In this document: one piece after another, positions 39,555 to 48,081 of the stretch
How positions within the stretch are numbered: position 1 is the first letter of the stretch
How the letters are laid out: the number at the start of each line of letters is the position of its first letter
NCBI GenBank assembly: GCA_028282785.1
Contig: JANQHE010000073.1
Coordinates: 1-48,092, forward strand
Reading direction: 5' to 3'
DNA length: 48,092 nucleotides
Origin: Bacteroidales bacterium
GTDB taxonomy: Bacteria; Bacteroidota; Bacteroidia; Bacteroidales; UBA12077
The notes under the pieces: generated by a model
The model's database searches: none
The model's input: the letters and a program-made list of their open reading frames with translations, nothing else
What the model was told of the DNA's origin: nothing
Position numbers and translations under genes: made by a program

Positions 39555-41927
39555 ATGATTAAAAGTTATTTTAAGCTGGCTACAAGGAATATATTCCAGA
39601 ATTCCTTTTTTATATTAATAAATATAGTTGGATTAGCCATTGCTATGGCAATTGCTATAACTGCGTATGTTAGTTGTAAATTTCACTGGGATTGGGATAC
39701 AAGTCACAGCAAATCGGATGAAATTTATAAAATTAATGTAACTCATAATGTTCAGGGATACCAGCAGGAACATTCAATTACACCATTAACCCTCGCACAT
39801 AAAATAAAAAATAATATTACCGGTGTTGATAATGTTATCAGATTTCAAAGTAATTTATCCTTATTTAAAGTGCAAAATGAACTGTTTTCACAACCTATTG
39901 GCTATGTTGATGAGAATTTTCTTGATGTATTTGATTTTCATTTAAGAGATGGAGACAAAAACGCGCTATATGAAAAAGGAGGGATACTAATCTCAGAGAA
40001 AATGGCAAACCTAACATTTGGAAATAAAAATCCAATTGGTGAAGTCATAATATTAGTCGAAAACGATAAAAAGTATCCTCTTACTGTTAGAGGTATATTA
40101 GAAAACATTCCTCTAAATTCTAGTTTTAATTTTGAAGCATTAATTAGTATTGAAGATTATTTTGATATTTGGGATATTGATATGACCAGCTGGAACTATT
40201 TTACCGCTGCTACTTTTTTACAAGTAAAAAATCCCGAAAGGCTTACCTATATTGAAAAACATTTAAATAACTACATAAATGAGCAAAATGAAGGTTATAA
40301 GGACTGGAAAATATCAGGATTTTATACTGAGCCTTTTAAAAATATTGCAAAAACCGGTAGATATATACAAAGTAACTATTTAAAAGTTAGTTTTTCGCCA
40401 GCCGCTATAGTAGTGTCTATAACAATGAGTATTTTTATTCTTTTGATTGCTTGTTTTAATTTCGTAAATACCTCTATATCAATACTAGGTAAAAGAATCA
40501 AAGAGATCGGGATTAGGAAGATTTTCGGAGGCCATAGAAAAGAGATTATTTTTCATTTCTTTTTAGAGAATTTTATAATTTGCGGTTTGTCTTTGTTATT
40601 AGGTTTAATTTTTACACACTATCTACTACCACTTTACGAATCAATTATCACTGAAGGTGCAATTAATTTTACATTAACATTTAATGATAATGCTCCTTTA
40701 TGGATTTTCTTGTTTTTGTTAATATTATTTACTTCAATAATTGCTGGTATTTACCCTGTACTACATGTTAGTAAGTACAGCCCTGTTAATATATTCGATA
40801 GTAGATACAAACTTAGTACGAAAAAGGCAGTTTCGAATATACTTTTAACAGTCCAGTTTATATTATCAATAATTAGTATCATTATTGGTAGTATATTTCT
40901 TCAAAACGCATACTTTCAAGATAATTTTGATTTAGGTTATAATGATAAAGACTTGGTAGTCGTTAACCTTAATAACTCAAATAACTTTAATTTATTAAAG
41001 AATGAAATTGTCAGTAATAATGATGTCATAAGCTTTTCTGGAAGCAAACAACACATTGGATACAATGCCCCATCTTTTGTTATTACTTACTTAAATCAAA
41101 AAAATGAGGTTGATGTATATGAAGTTGGAGAAAATTATCTCGAAACTATGGGAATTCAGTTGTTAAAAGGAAGAACATTTACTGAATCTAATAGAAATTC
41201 TGATATAAAGGAAAATGCAATTATTGTAAATGAAAAGTTTATTAGAGACTTTGGACTAACTGATGTTATTAATAATAGAGTTTACATGAATGACTCCATT
41301 CAGATGAACATCATTGGAGTGATTAAAAATGTTTATATTAATGGAACAGCTACTCTTTTAAGGCCTGTTGCTTTTAAAATTATTGATGAAAATCAATATA
41401 GATACTTAGTGGTTAGGTCTGTTGATGGTACTATTAACCATTATTTAAAAGAAAAATGGTCTTTTATTGAACCTGATATATTATATACTTCTTCTTACCA
41501 GGAAGATATTGCATTAAACCAAAAAAGACTCAATAATAGTTTGGTGAAAATGTTCATGTTTTTTGCTCTTATTGCATTAATTCTTTCACTTATTGGACTA
41601 TATGCACAGGTGTCGTTAACTTGTCTGCGTAGGACAAAAGAATTAGGTATAAGAACTGTACTGGGAGCAACAGTAATAAATAATATTTTAGTTATAAATA
41701 AGAATTTTATTCGAATCCTTGTTATTTCAGCTATTGCAGGATGCATTTTAGGTTATTTATTAGGCATTTCAATAATTGAAAGTATATTTACCTATTATAC
41801 ACAAATTAATTTATTAACTTTTATTTTACCTGTATTTTTTATTTTTATTCTGGCTGGAATTACTGTAAGCGGTAAAGTTTATGTTACAGCTAGTAAGAAT
41901 CCTGTACATTCATTGAGATATGAATAA
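39555..41927 (+). CDS. FtsX/MacB-type ABC transporter permease
   Basis: 790 residues, inner-membrane protein of the kind abundant in Bacteroidota. One N-terminal membrane helix (FFILINIVGLAIAMAIAITAY), a periplasmic MacB-like domain, three helices with an FtsX core (LGKRIKEIGIRKIFGGHRKEI), a second signal-anchor-like helix (ISIIIGSIFLQN), a second periplasmic domain, and a final three-helix FtsX core (LRRTKELGIRTVLGAT). No ATPase domain is present, and no separate MacB/LolD-type ATPase gene is in the window. It could export the peptide, act in self-protection, or work with an ATPase encoded elsewhere. Placed between the last rSAM gene and the peptidase-exporter gene, in the same direction with short gaps. 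Confidence 0.93.
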   Translation: MIKSYFKLATRNIFQNSFFILINIVGLAIAMAIAITAYVSCKFHWDWDTSHSKSDEIYKINVTHNVQGYQQEHSITPLTLAHKIKNNITGVDNVIRFQSNLSLFKVQNELFSQPIGYVDENFLDVFDFHLRDGDKNALYEKGGILISEKMANLTFGNKNPIGEVIILVENDKKYPLTVRGILENIPLNSSFNFEALISIEDYFDIWDIDMTSWNYFTAATFLQVKNPERLTYIEKHLNNYINEQNEGYKDWKISGFYTEPFKNIAKTGRYIQSNYLKVSFSPAAIVVSITMSIFILLIACFNFVNTSISILGKRIKEIGIRKIFGGHRKEIIFHFFLENFIICGLSLLLGLIFTHYLLPLYESIITEGAINFTLTFNDNAPLWIFLFLLILFTSIIAGIYPVLHVSKYSPVNIFDSRYKLSTKKAVSNILLTVQFILSIISIIIGSIFLQNAYFQDNFDLGYNDKDLVVVNLNNSNNFNLLKNEIVSNNDVISFSGSKQHIGYNAPSFVITYLNQKNEVDVYEVGENYLETMGIQLLKGRTFTESNRNSDIKENAIIVNEKFIRDFGLTDVINNRVYMNDSIQMNIIGVIKNVYINGTATLLRPVAFKIIDENQYRYLVVRSVDGTINHYLKEKWSFIEPDILYTSSYQEDIALNQKRLNNSLVKMFMFFALIALILSLIGLYAQVSLTCLRRTKELGIRTVLGATVINNILVINKNFIRILVISAIAGCILGYLLGISIIESIFTYYTQINLLTFILPVFFIFILAGITVSGKVYVTASKNPVHSLRYE

Positions 41928-41993
41928 ACATAATATTCTTAGTAGACTAAAATACTATATTAAAAATAAATTTAACCGAAAATTGAGATTATT

Positions 41994-44900
41994 ATGAAAA
42001 CCTTAATAATAAAGAGCTTGCTGATTATCTTATTTGTCAATCAAATTTATGCAAGAAAGGTTCAAGGATATAATGAAAAAATTCCCGAAAATGTAGATAG
42101 TATCTGCAATAAAATATATAATAAAGCGGATATCCCAGGTTTAAGTTTAATACTTGTGACCGGGAATGAAATTGCAATTAAAAACTGGGGGTATACTGAT
42201 TTAAAATCAGAGGCAAAAGTTACATCAAAAACATTGTTTGAACTGGGATCAACATCTAAAGCATTTACCGCACTGGCAATTCTGAATTTAGAGAAACAAG
42301 ATCTTATAAATTTGAATGATAATATTTCCAAGTATTTACCTTGGTTTAATGCATATTATGAAAAAAGTAAAACTGATATTACAATTAATCAACTTTTACG
42401 CCATACATCAGGAATTCCTTGGAAAGCGATGACACATATACCACAAGGCGATAAAGATAATTTATTAGATAGTACAATTCGTATTATTAATAACATAGAA
42501 CTTAATAATATACCTGGAAGTAAGTATGAATACTCAAATATAAATTATGATATTTTAGGCTTGATTATTGAAAAACTTACGAAACTTTCATTTGAAAAAT
42601 ATGTCGAAGATAGTTTATTCATGCAGTTAGGTTTAAAATATACCTCTGTTGGTAAACCAATTAATGATAGTCTTTCTGATGGGTTTAAGATTAGCTTCTT
42701 TAATCCCAGGAAATATAATGCTCCACGATTTAAAGGTAATAATCCGGCAGGCTATGTTATTTCTAATGCCGAAGATATCGCAAAATGGTTACGGCTTCAA
42801 CTTGCATTAGACTCTTGTATTTTTGAAAACCTTATTGAAAAATCTCATCAACCTGATTTTACTGTAAATCCAAGAGGATTAATTTCTTATGGTTATGGAT
42901 GGGAGGTGGAACCTTATGGTGACAAGAAGGTATTTCATAGTGGTTTAAATCCAAACTTTTCATCATATATTGGTTTAATCCCTAATAAGAGTATTGGTAT
43001 CGCAATTTTGGCTAATTCGAATAGTTCCTATACGGCATATCTAGGTGACATTTTATTAAGTCAGCTTAATAATGAAGACATAAAAGAAATATCAGAACCA
43101 GATTATTCTATTGATAAGGTCTTTTCATTAATTACCTTTATTGTAGCTGTTTTTATTATTGGTATTATATCACTTCTAATATGGATGTTAAACGGAGTAT
43201 TTCGAAAACAAAGAAAATTTGCTACTTTTAGTTTTAGGTATCTTCTAAGAATCCTTGGAAGTGCTATTCTTACTTTACCATTTATATATGGAATTTACTT
43301 ATTACCAGAAGCTCTAATGGGATTAACATGGGAAACTACATTAGTATGGGCTCCTAACAGTTATTACTGGGCATGTCTACTATTTTTAATGGCTGTATTT
43401 GGTATTTGGGGATTAAATGTTATTTCTATTATGATACCAACTAAAAACCAATATTACAGATCATTACCTATGATTAGTATTCTTAGTATTATGTCAGGAT
43501 TAGCTAATATGATTATTATTTTATTGTTAATTAACGCAATTGGTAATGAAACTAAAACAATATATATATTATATTATTTTGGATTAGCACTGATATTTTA
43601 TATTGCAAGTAGAAAAATTGTTCAAACAAAACTTATTAAGATTTCGCAGTTGATTGTTTATGATCTAAGAATGACACTGATACGCAAAGTCTTCTTGTCG
43701 ACATTCCAGAAATTTGAAAAGATTGATAATGGAAGAGTGTATGCAACTTTAAATCAAGACACTGCAACAATATCAAATTCTGTTAATATATTAATTGGTT
43801 TGATCTCCAATTTGATTACAATCGTTGGTGTTTTTATTTATTTGGGTTCGATATCATTAGTAGCAACAGGTTTTATATTAGGCATAATACTGCTTGTTGC
43901 TGCAATATATTTCTTTGTAAGTAGTAAAACTAATATTCTTTTTGAGCAGGCTCGCGATACTGCCAATAAGTTCTCAGGCTTAATTGATGGTCTCTTATAT
44001 GGTTTTAAAGAACTAAGTTTATCGGGATTAAAGAAAAAAGAATATACCGATGAAGTTGAGGTATCTTGTTCTGAATTAAAGAATAAAACCGGATTAGCAT
44101 TAATTAAATTCGTTAATGCATTCTTGGTAGGCGAAGCTCTACTTATTATGGTTTTAGGGACAATCGGATTTATTATCCCTTTTCTTTTTCCAAAGATACC
44201 TAATTATAAACTACTTACTTTTATAATGATTGTTTTATATTTAATTGGACCAATTAATGGAGTTCTTAATTCAATTCCAAACATAGTTCAAATTAAAATT
44301 TCGTGGAATAGGATTAAAGGATTTATTAATGAAATAAAACCAGATTTAAATATAAAAGAAATCTTTACACTTAGAAAAGAAAAAGTAAATGTTGATAAGT
44401 TATTAGTTAAAGATTTAGTTTTTGAATATCAGAATAATAGCGAAGATAGAAATTTTAAAATCGGACCGATCAATTTAAATATTGAAAAGGGAGAAATTGT
44501 ATTTATAATAGGTGGTAACGGAAGCGGTAAAACAACATTAGCAAATCTTTTAACTGGACTATATACTTTTGATCAAGGATCTATCGAAATTAACGGTGTC
44601 AAGACCAAGAGTAATGACTTAGGTAATTATTACTCAACAATCTTTAGCAATAATCATATTTTTAAAAAATTATATGGTATAGATGTATCCTCAAAAAAGA
44701 AGGAAATAGAATATCTCCTAAAAACTTTTAGGTTGGATGAAAAGGTTGGTATTGATAATGATTCATTTACAACAATTGAATTGTCTAATGGACAACGAAA
44801 GCGATTATCATTAATGAAAACCTTTTTAGAAGATTCTCAAATCTATTTATTTGATGAATGGGCAGCTGACCAAGATCCGGAATATAAGAGAATTTTCTAT

Positions 44901-45068
44901 AATGAGATTCTTCCAGAAATGAAGGCTAATGGAAAGATTGTGATAGCAATAACTCATGACGATAATTACTTTAATGTAGCAGATAGAATTATTAAAATGG
45001 ATGGTGGAAAGATTGTGGATGAATACAGTCATGAAATCTCTGATAAAGTACAAATTGAATTAAACTAA
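41994..45068 (+). CDS. Periplasmic serine peptidase (beta-lactamase fold) fused to cyclic-peptide-type ABC exporter
   Basis: 1024 residues. An N-terminal signal sequence (LIIKSLLIILFVNQIYA) leads into a class C beta-lactamase/ClbP-like hydrolase: STSK (Ser86, Lys89), YSN (Tyr180) and HSG. Three membrane helices follow (~378-490), as in ClbP, then six more and an ABC ATPase: Walker A GGNGSGKTT (~840), signature LSNGQ (~930), Walker B IYLFDEW (~950), switch His in ITHDD. The exporter part looks like the SyrD/PvdE cyclic peptide transporter family. The order peptidase-3TM-ABC exporter is that described for ZmaM-type prodrug-activating proteins, which remove an N-acyl-D-Asn leader during export. 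Inference: the peptide leaves the cell as an inactive precursor. The leader-forming module would have to be upstream of this window. Confidence 0.93.
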   Translation: MKTLIIKSLLIILFVNQIYARKVQGYNEKIPENVDSICNKIYNKADIPGLSLILVTGNEIAIKNWGYTDLKSEAKVTSKTLFELGSTSKAFTALAILNLEKQDLINLNDNISKYLPWFNAYYEKSKTDITINQLLRHTSGIPWKAMTHIPQGDKDNLLDSTIRIINNIELNNIPGSKYEYSNINYDILGLIIEKLTKLSFEKYVEDSLFMQLGLKYTSVGKPINDSLSDGFKISFFNPRKYNAPRFKGNNPAGYVISNAEDIAKWLRLQLALDSCIFENLIEKSHQPDFTVNPRGLISYGYGWEVEPYGDKKVFHSGLNPNFSSYIGLIPNKSIGIAILANSNSSYTAYLGDILLSQLNNEDIKEISEPDYSIDKVFSLITFIVAVFIIGIISLLIWMLNGVFRKQRKFATFSFRYLLRILGSAILTLPFIYGIYLLPEALMGLTWETTLVWAPNSYYWACLLFLMAVFGIWGLNVISIMIPTKNQYYRSLPMISILSIMSGLANMIIILLLINAIGNETKTIYILYYFGLALIFYIASRKIVQTKLIKISQLIVYDLRMTLIRKVFLSTFQKFEKIDNGRVYATLNQDTATISNSVNILIGLISNLITIVGVFIYLGSISLVATGFILGIILLVAAIYFFVSSKTNILFEQARDTANKFSGLIDGLLYGFKELSLSGLKKKEYTDEVEVSCSELKNKTGLALIKFVNAFLVGEALLIMVLGTIGFIIPFLFPKIPNYKLLTFIMIVLYLIGPINGVLNSIPNIVQIKISWNRIKGFINEIKPDLNIKEIFTLRKEKVNVDKLLVKDLVFEYQNNSEDRNFKIGPINLNIEKGEIVFIIGGNGSGKTTLANLLTGLYTFDQGSIEINGVKTKSNDLGNYYSTIFSNNHIFKKLYGIDVSSKKKEIEYLLKTFRLDEKVGIDNDSFTTIELSNGQRKRLSLMKTFLEDSQIYLFDEWAADQDPEYKRIFYNEILPEMKANGKIVIAITHDDNYFNVADRIIKMDGGKIVDEYSHEISDKVQIELN

Positions 45069-45098
45069 ATTGTTGCCTTAAGCAAAATAAGGATAAAA

Positions 45099-45791
45099 AT
45101 GAGTGACATTAAACCCATATTTTTATTTGCTGATAGTCAATTACTGTTTTATAAATTAGACCAGAATCTCTTTTTGGAGAAAATTAAGAAATTAATATTA
45201 AATGACTCTAAGAAGGTAAATGATATAAAAGCAGCATATATTGGAGCCTCTAATGGTAATAATCCTATATTTTATGACATTTTTAAAGCTGCTATGAAGC
45301 AAATTGATATAAATCATTGTTGTATGATTTGTTCAGGCTCATCTGAGGATGAGAAAGAATTCATGGAAAAAGCGGATATTATTTTACTTTCTGGAGGTGA
45401 TATAAAAAAAGGTTGGGATACAATTCAAAAAAACCATTGGGACAAGATAATTTTTAATAGATATAAGGAAGGTGCAGTTATAATAGGAATCTCTGCAGGA
45501 GCAATTCAGCTAGGATTAAAGTTGTATTATGACGAAACAGAAAATGTTAGTTTTTCTAATATGTTAGGTATAGTTCCTTATATAATTTCTGTTCATGAAG
45601 AAGATAATTGGGAAAAGTTTAAAAATCAATTGCGTGCAGAAAGTTCTGATATTGAGGGGTTTGGTATCCCTTTTGGAGGAGGAATAGCTTATTTCCCCGA
45701 TAAATCAATAAAGTCAGTAGCAAAACCTTGTTTCCAAATAATAAAACGAAATCAAAAAGTACATTGTAAAATTCTTAAGAATATCTATTAA
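45099..45791 (+). CDS. Peptidase S51 / dipeptidase E-like hydrolase
   Basis: 230 residues, cytosolic. It has the class I glutamine-amidotransferase-like fold of peptidase E and cyanophycinase: the nucleophile elbow GISAGA (Ser132), preceded by ILLSGGDI, with His in SVHEEDNW a candidate for the catalytic His. Family members cleave after Asp or hydrolyse cyanophycin dipeptides. It follows the exporter gene by about 30 bases. In this context it may trim a leader or inactivate returned product, giving self-protection; neither is shown by the sequence. Confidence 0.85.
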   Translation: MSDIKPIFLFADSQLLFYKLDQNLFLEKIKKLILNDSKKVNDIKAAYIGASNGNNPIFYDIFKAAMKQIDINHCCMICSGSSEDEKEFMEKADIILLSGGDIKKGWDTIQKNHWDKIIFNRYKEGAVIIGISAGAIQLGLKLYYDETENVSFSNMLGIVPYIISVHEEDNWEKFKNQLRAESSDIEGFGIPFGGGIAYFPDKSIKSVAKPCFQIIKRNQKVHCKILKNIY

Positions 45792-45802
45792 ATTAAAAAT
45801 TA

Positions 45803-46612
45803 ATGAGTGTTTATGCTATAAGTGACTTGCATTTAGCAAATTCAGTAAACAGAAATGCTCTTGAAAAATTACCTGAATACCCAGGTGATTGGCTAATTTT
45901 AGCTGGTGATATTGGTGAAACAGAAGAGTATTTGAAATTTGCAATTTCAATATTAAAAAAAAAATTTGATAAAATTATATGGACTCCTGGAAATCATGAT
46001 TTATGGACGTTCCCTCTTAAAGAAGATGGACTTAAAGGAGTTGAAAAATACAATTCTTTGGTGTCAATATGTCAGGAAAATGGCATTACAACACCCGAAG
46101 ATGAGTACATAATATATAAAAATGATTTGAAAGATTATTGTCTTGTACCAACTTTAGTGTTGTACGATCATAGTTTTAAACCTAGCCATGTAAAAAGAGG
46201 AAAGGAAAAAGAATGGGCAGCAGAATCAGGTATAATATGTGCTGATGAGGCTTTATTAAAAGTAGATCCCTTTAATTCTATATCTGATTGGTGTCATAGA
46301 AGGTATAAATATACTAATGGAAGACTTAAATTAATACCAAAGGATAAATCAATTATTCTTATTAATCATTACCCATTATTACAACAGTTAGGAAAAATAT
46401 ATACTTTTCCCAGATTTTCAATTTGGTGTGGTACAACATTAACTGAGAAATGGTTGGATGATTTTAATATAGAAATAGTTGTATATGGACACTTACATAT
46501 TCGATCAACAAAAACAATTAATGGCATTCGGCACGAAGAAGTTTCTTTGGGTTACCCGCGTGATTGGGATCTGAATAGAAATATATCATATTATCTTAGA
46601 AAAATAGTTTAA
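45803..46612 (+). CDS. Calcineurin-like metallophosphoesterase
   Basis: 269 residues, cytosolic, no signal peptide. All metal-binding motifs of the superfamily are visible: DLH near the N-terminus, GDIGE, GNHDLW, NHYP and GHLH. The sequence resembles a family of phosphoesterases found, from memory, in actinobacterial natural-product clusters (TPGNHDLW, GYPRDW near the end). It follows the S51 peptidase gene by 11 bases and is the last gene before a 219-bp gap, so it probably closes the biosynthetic operon. It could remove a protecting phosphate from an intermediate, but no kinase gene is visible in the window. Substrate unknown. Confidence 0.9.
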   Translation: MSVYAISDLHLANSVNRNALEKLPEYPGDWLILAGDIGETEEYLKFAISILKKKFDKIIWTPGNHDLWTFPLKEDGLKGVEKYNSLVSICQENGITTPEDEYIIYKNDLKDYCLVPTLVLYDHSFKPSHVKRGKEKEWAAESGIICADEALLKVDPFNSISDWCHRRYKYTNGRLKLIPKDKSIILINHYPLLQQLGKIYTFPRFSIWCGTTLTEKWLDDFNIEIVVYGHLHIRSTKTINGIRHEEVSLGYPRDWDLNRNISYYLRKIV

Positions 46613-46831
46613 GAGTCTTATCTCAATAATGTTATAATGATAAAATATCACGGGTCTTAAGAGTTATTTGATGGCATAGAAGTTGAAAGTCATAGTCTAA
46701 CTAAACGTTAGAGTTATATGGAACTTTTAAAGTCTGATTATTTTGTTGAAGCATGAAAATTGTAAAAATTTATATCAAGAGCAAATACCAAAAACAATCA
46801 AATATTTATTAATTCAAAAAATTAAATTACT
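46613..46831 (+). other. 219-bp intergenic region, likely operon boundary
   Basis: No gene is seen. It holds a small hairpin (TCTAAC-5-GTTAGA, 46696-46712) and the repeated string CTTAAGAG/TTAAGAG near 46610 and 46654. A TTTG at 46742 and TAAAAATTT at 46763 only loosely resemble a Bacteroidota -33/-7 promoter (17-base spacing, poor -7). It is the longest gap in the window and separates the biosynthetic genes from three small genes, which may have their own promoter here. Confidence 0.35.
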
Positions 46832-47113
46832 ATGGTACAAATAGGAAATGTTCCGGAAATTAAAGCAGTAAAAAAACATTTAGACGAATTAAAAGAAAAA
46901 GGTCTTATAGCAAATTGGGAATTACCTTATGAAAATATTTTAACACGCCTCACAGCTGCTATATTCTTTTTAACACCTTCAGACAATTCTCAATTAGATG
47001 AGATATGGAAAGAGTTGGAAACTCATAAAATGCTTCAGTACAGGTTAAATGAAGATAAGAAATTATCTGAGTTAGACTGGAGAGTGGAGTTTAATAAAGG
47101 TTTTGAATTATAA
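46832..47113 (+). CDS. Small hypothetical protein
   Basis: 93 residues, soluble, charged, no signal or membrane segment. It begins VQIGNVPEIKAVKKHLDEL, probably helical, with a hydrophobic middle (LTAAIFFLTPSD) and ends ELDWRVEFNKGFEL. I do not recognise the family. First of three closely spaced small genes in the same direction (gap of 32 bases to the next), so they are probably co-transcribed. It is not an MbtH-like protein. Confidence 0.75.
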   Translation: MVQIGNVPEIKAVKKHLDELKEKGLIANWELPYENILTRLTAAIFFLTPSDNSQLDEIWKELETHKMLQYRLNEDKKLSELDWRVEFNKGFEL

Positions 47114-47145
47114 CTATTATAGTATGTAAAATAAAATTGTAAAAA

Positions 47146-47508
47146 ATGGAAAAACAATTAAACGAATTAGTAGAAAGATTAACAAAAGAACATTTAATTG
47201 AATGTGTTCGCCCTGAAAAAAAAGCATCTGCATTGAAAGAATGTATTGACAGAGATTATGTTCATGTTATGTTTAAAGAAACGGGAACTGAACTGGGAAT
47301 TCAATTAGATCGCAGATATTGTAAATTTGAAGAGGCAGATTTTGAAAATGCAAAGGGGAAAGTCTATTTAGTAGGAGGTTTAACCTTAAACTATGATAAG
47401 GTAAAATGTGTGGCAGAAGTAGATTTGTCAACTTGCGAGGGTAAAGGTTATCTGGAACCAGTTAGCGATGACTATTATAAAGAGATGATGTCTCAGAGTG
47501 ATAAATAG
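47146..47508 (+). CDS. Small hypothetical protein
   Basis: 120 residues, soluble, acidic-leaning. An N-terminal helix (KQLNELVERLTKEHLI) is followed by probable beta-strands (HVMFKETGTELGIQLD, KVYLVGGLTLNYDKVKCVAEVDL). Four cysteines are scattered without a recognisable metal motif. No family assigned. It lies 32 bases after the previous small gene and 31 before the next, with similar A-rich leaders, which supports a shared transcript. Confidence 0.75.
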   Translation: MEKQLNELVERLTKEHLIECVRPEKKASALKECIDRDYVHVMFKETGTELGIQLDRRYCKFEEADFENAKGKVYLVGGLTLNYDKVKCVAEVDLSTCEGKGYLEPVSDDYYKEMMSQSDK

Positions 47509-47539
47509 ATTATAATAATAACAATTAAAATTTAATTCA

Positions 47540-47986
47540 ATGAATCCAATATTTAACGAAAGAGTTGTTAAACAAGAAGTTTATCATAAAGATTATAATT
47601 TAGATAAAAAAGATAATATTGATGAATTACCAGAAGAACCAGCTGTGTTTGGTATTTTTGGTATTATTCATGAGACACCAATACATCCTAGGTTTATTAC
47701 TTCAACTGATAATTTAAGAAAAGCTGTTCGAAATGTGTTTGAAAATCCTGAGGGAGAAGGTTTGAAGAAGTTCATGCAAGGCCCTTGGATTCAAATGTTG
47801 TGCTTCGAATTAATTCCGAATACAAACGATCAGGAAAGAAAAAAAATAGAAAAAGCATGGAAAAATGAATATAAACCTGGAGTTAATGAAGATGGCGAAT
47901 ATCCTGAATACAATTACGAATGGCCCTATGATGATGATGGAAATATGAAATCAGAATACGCTAATCCACCAAAAGCGAAAGTATAG
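47540..47986 (+). CDS. Small hypothetical protein, faintly GIY-YIG-like
   Basis: 148 residues, soluble, acidic C-terminus rich in Tyr, Asp and Pro. The middle (AVFGIFGIIHE ... FITSTDNLRKAVRNVFENP ... LCFELIPN) has the outline of a GIY-YIG fold: two short strands, then a Ser/Thr-Asn-Leu-Arg-Lys helix; but the catalytic GIY and YIG residues are not there, so nuclease activity is unlikely. This likeness is weak and from memory. Last of three small genes; a terminator-like hairpin follows 10 bases after its stop. Confidence 0.75.
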   Translation: MNPIFNERVVKQEVYHKDYNLDKKDNIDELPEEPAVFGIFGIIHETPIHPRFITSTDNLRKAVRNVFENPEGEGLKKFMQGPWIQMLCFELIPNTNDQERKKIEKAWKNEYKPGVNEDGEYPEYNYEWPYDDDGNMKSEYANPPKAKV

Positions 47987-47990
47987 TTTT

Positions 47991-48035
47991 AAAAAAGAGG
48001 CTGTCCAAAAAGTAAAAGGACAGCCTTTAAATTTT
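47991..48035 (+). terminator. Rho-independent terminator-like hairpin
   Basis: A perfect 9-bp stem AGGCTGTCC (47998-48006) / GGACAGCCT (48018-48026) with an 11-base A-rich loop, an A run before it and TTTAAATTTT after it. It directly follows the last gene and could stop transcripts from either side. Confidence 0.75.
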
Positions 48036-48081
48036 GTTGTCCCCTTAAAAATTACGATCTTAAGGGTGCTAATGACAACAA
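48034..48081. repeat. Compound inverted repeat at the right edge
   Basis: TTGTTGTC (48034-48041) pairs with GACAACAA (48074-48081) and CCCTTAA (48042-48048) with TTAAGGG (48060-48066), leaving a 7-base bulge on one side. It may be a second terminator for a gene beyond the edge or part of a mobile-element end; the window stops too soon to say. Confidence 0.5.

Noticed and set aside
42000-43100. Peptidase domain as a PBP-type (SurE-like) peptide cyclase
   Set aside because: SurE-type cyclases are cytosolic and free-standing; this one has a signal sequence and is followed by three membrane helices and an exporter, which fits the prodrug-peptidase type better.
953-45053. Minus-strand and out-of-frame open frames of 60-124 codons
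   Set aside because: All lie inside long, well-supported + strand genes, have low-complexity Phe/Ile/Leu/Ser-rich translations and no recognisable domains.
46832-47113. MbtH-like protein
   Set aside because: None of the small proteins has the MbtH tryptophan pattern; no MbtH gene is visible in the window.
47540-47986. GIY-YIG homing endonuclease
   Set aside because: The catalytic GIY/YIG residues are absent and the likeness is only in outline.
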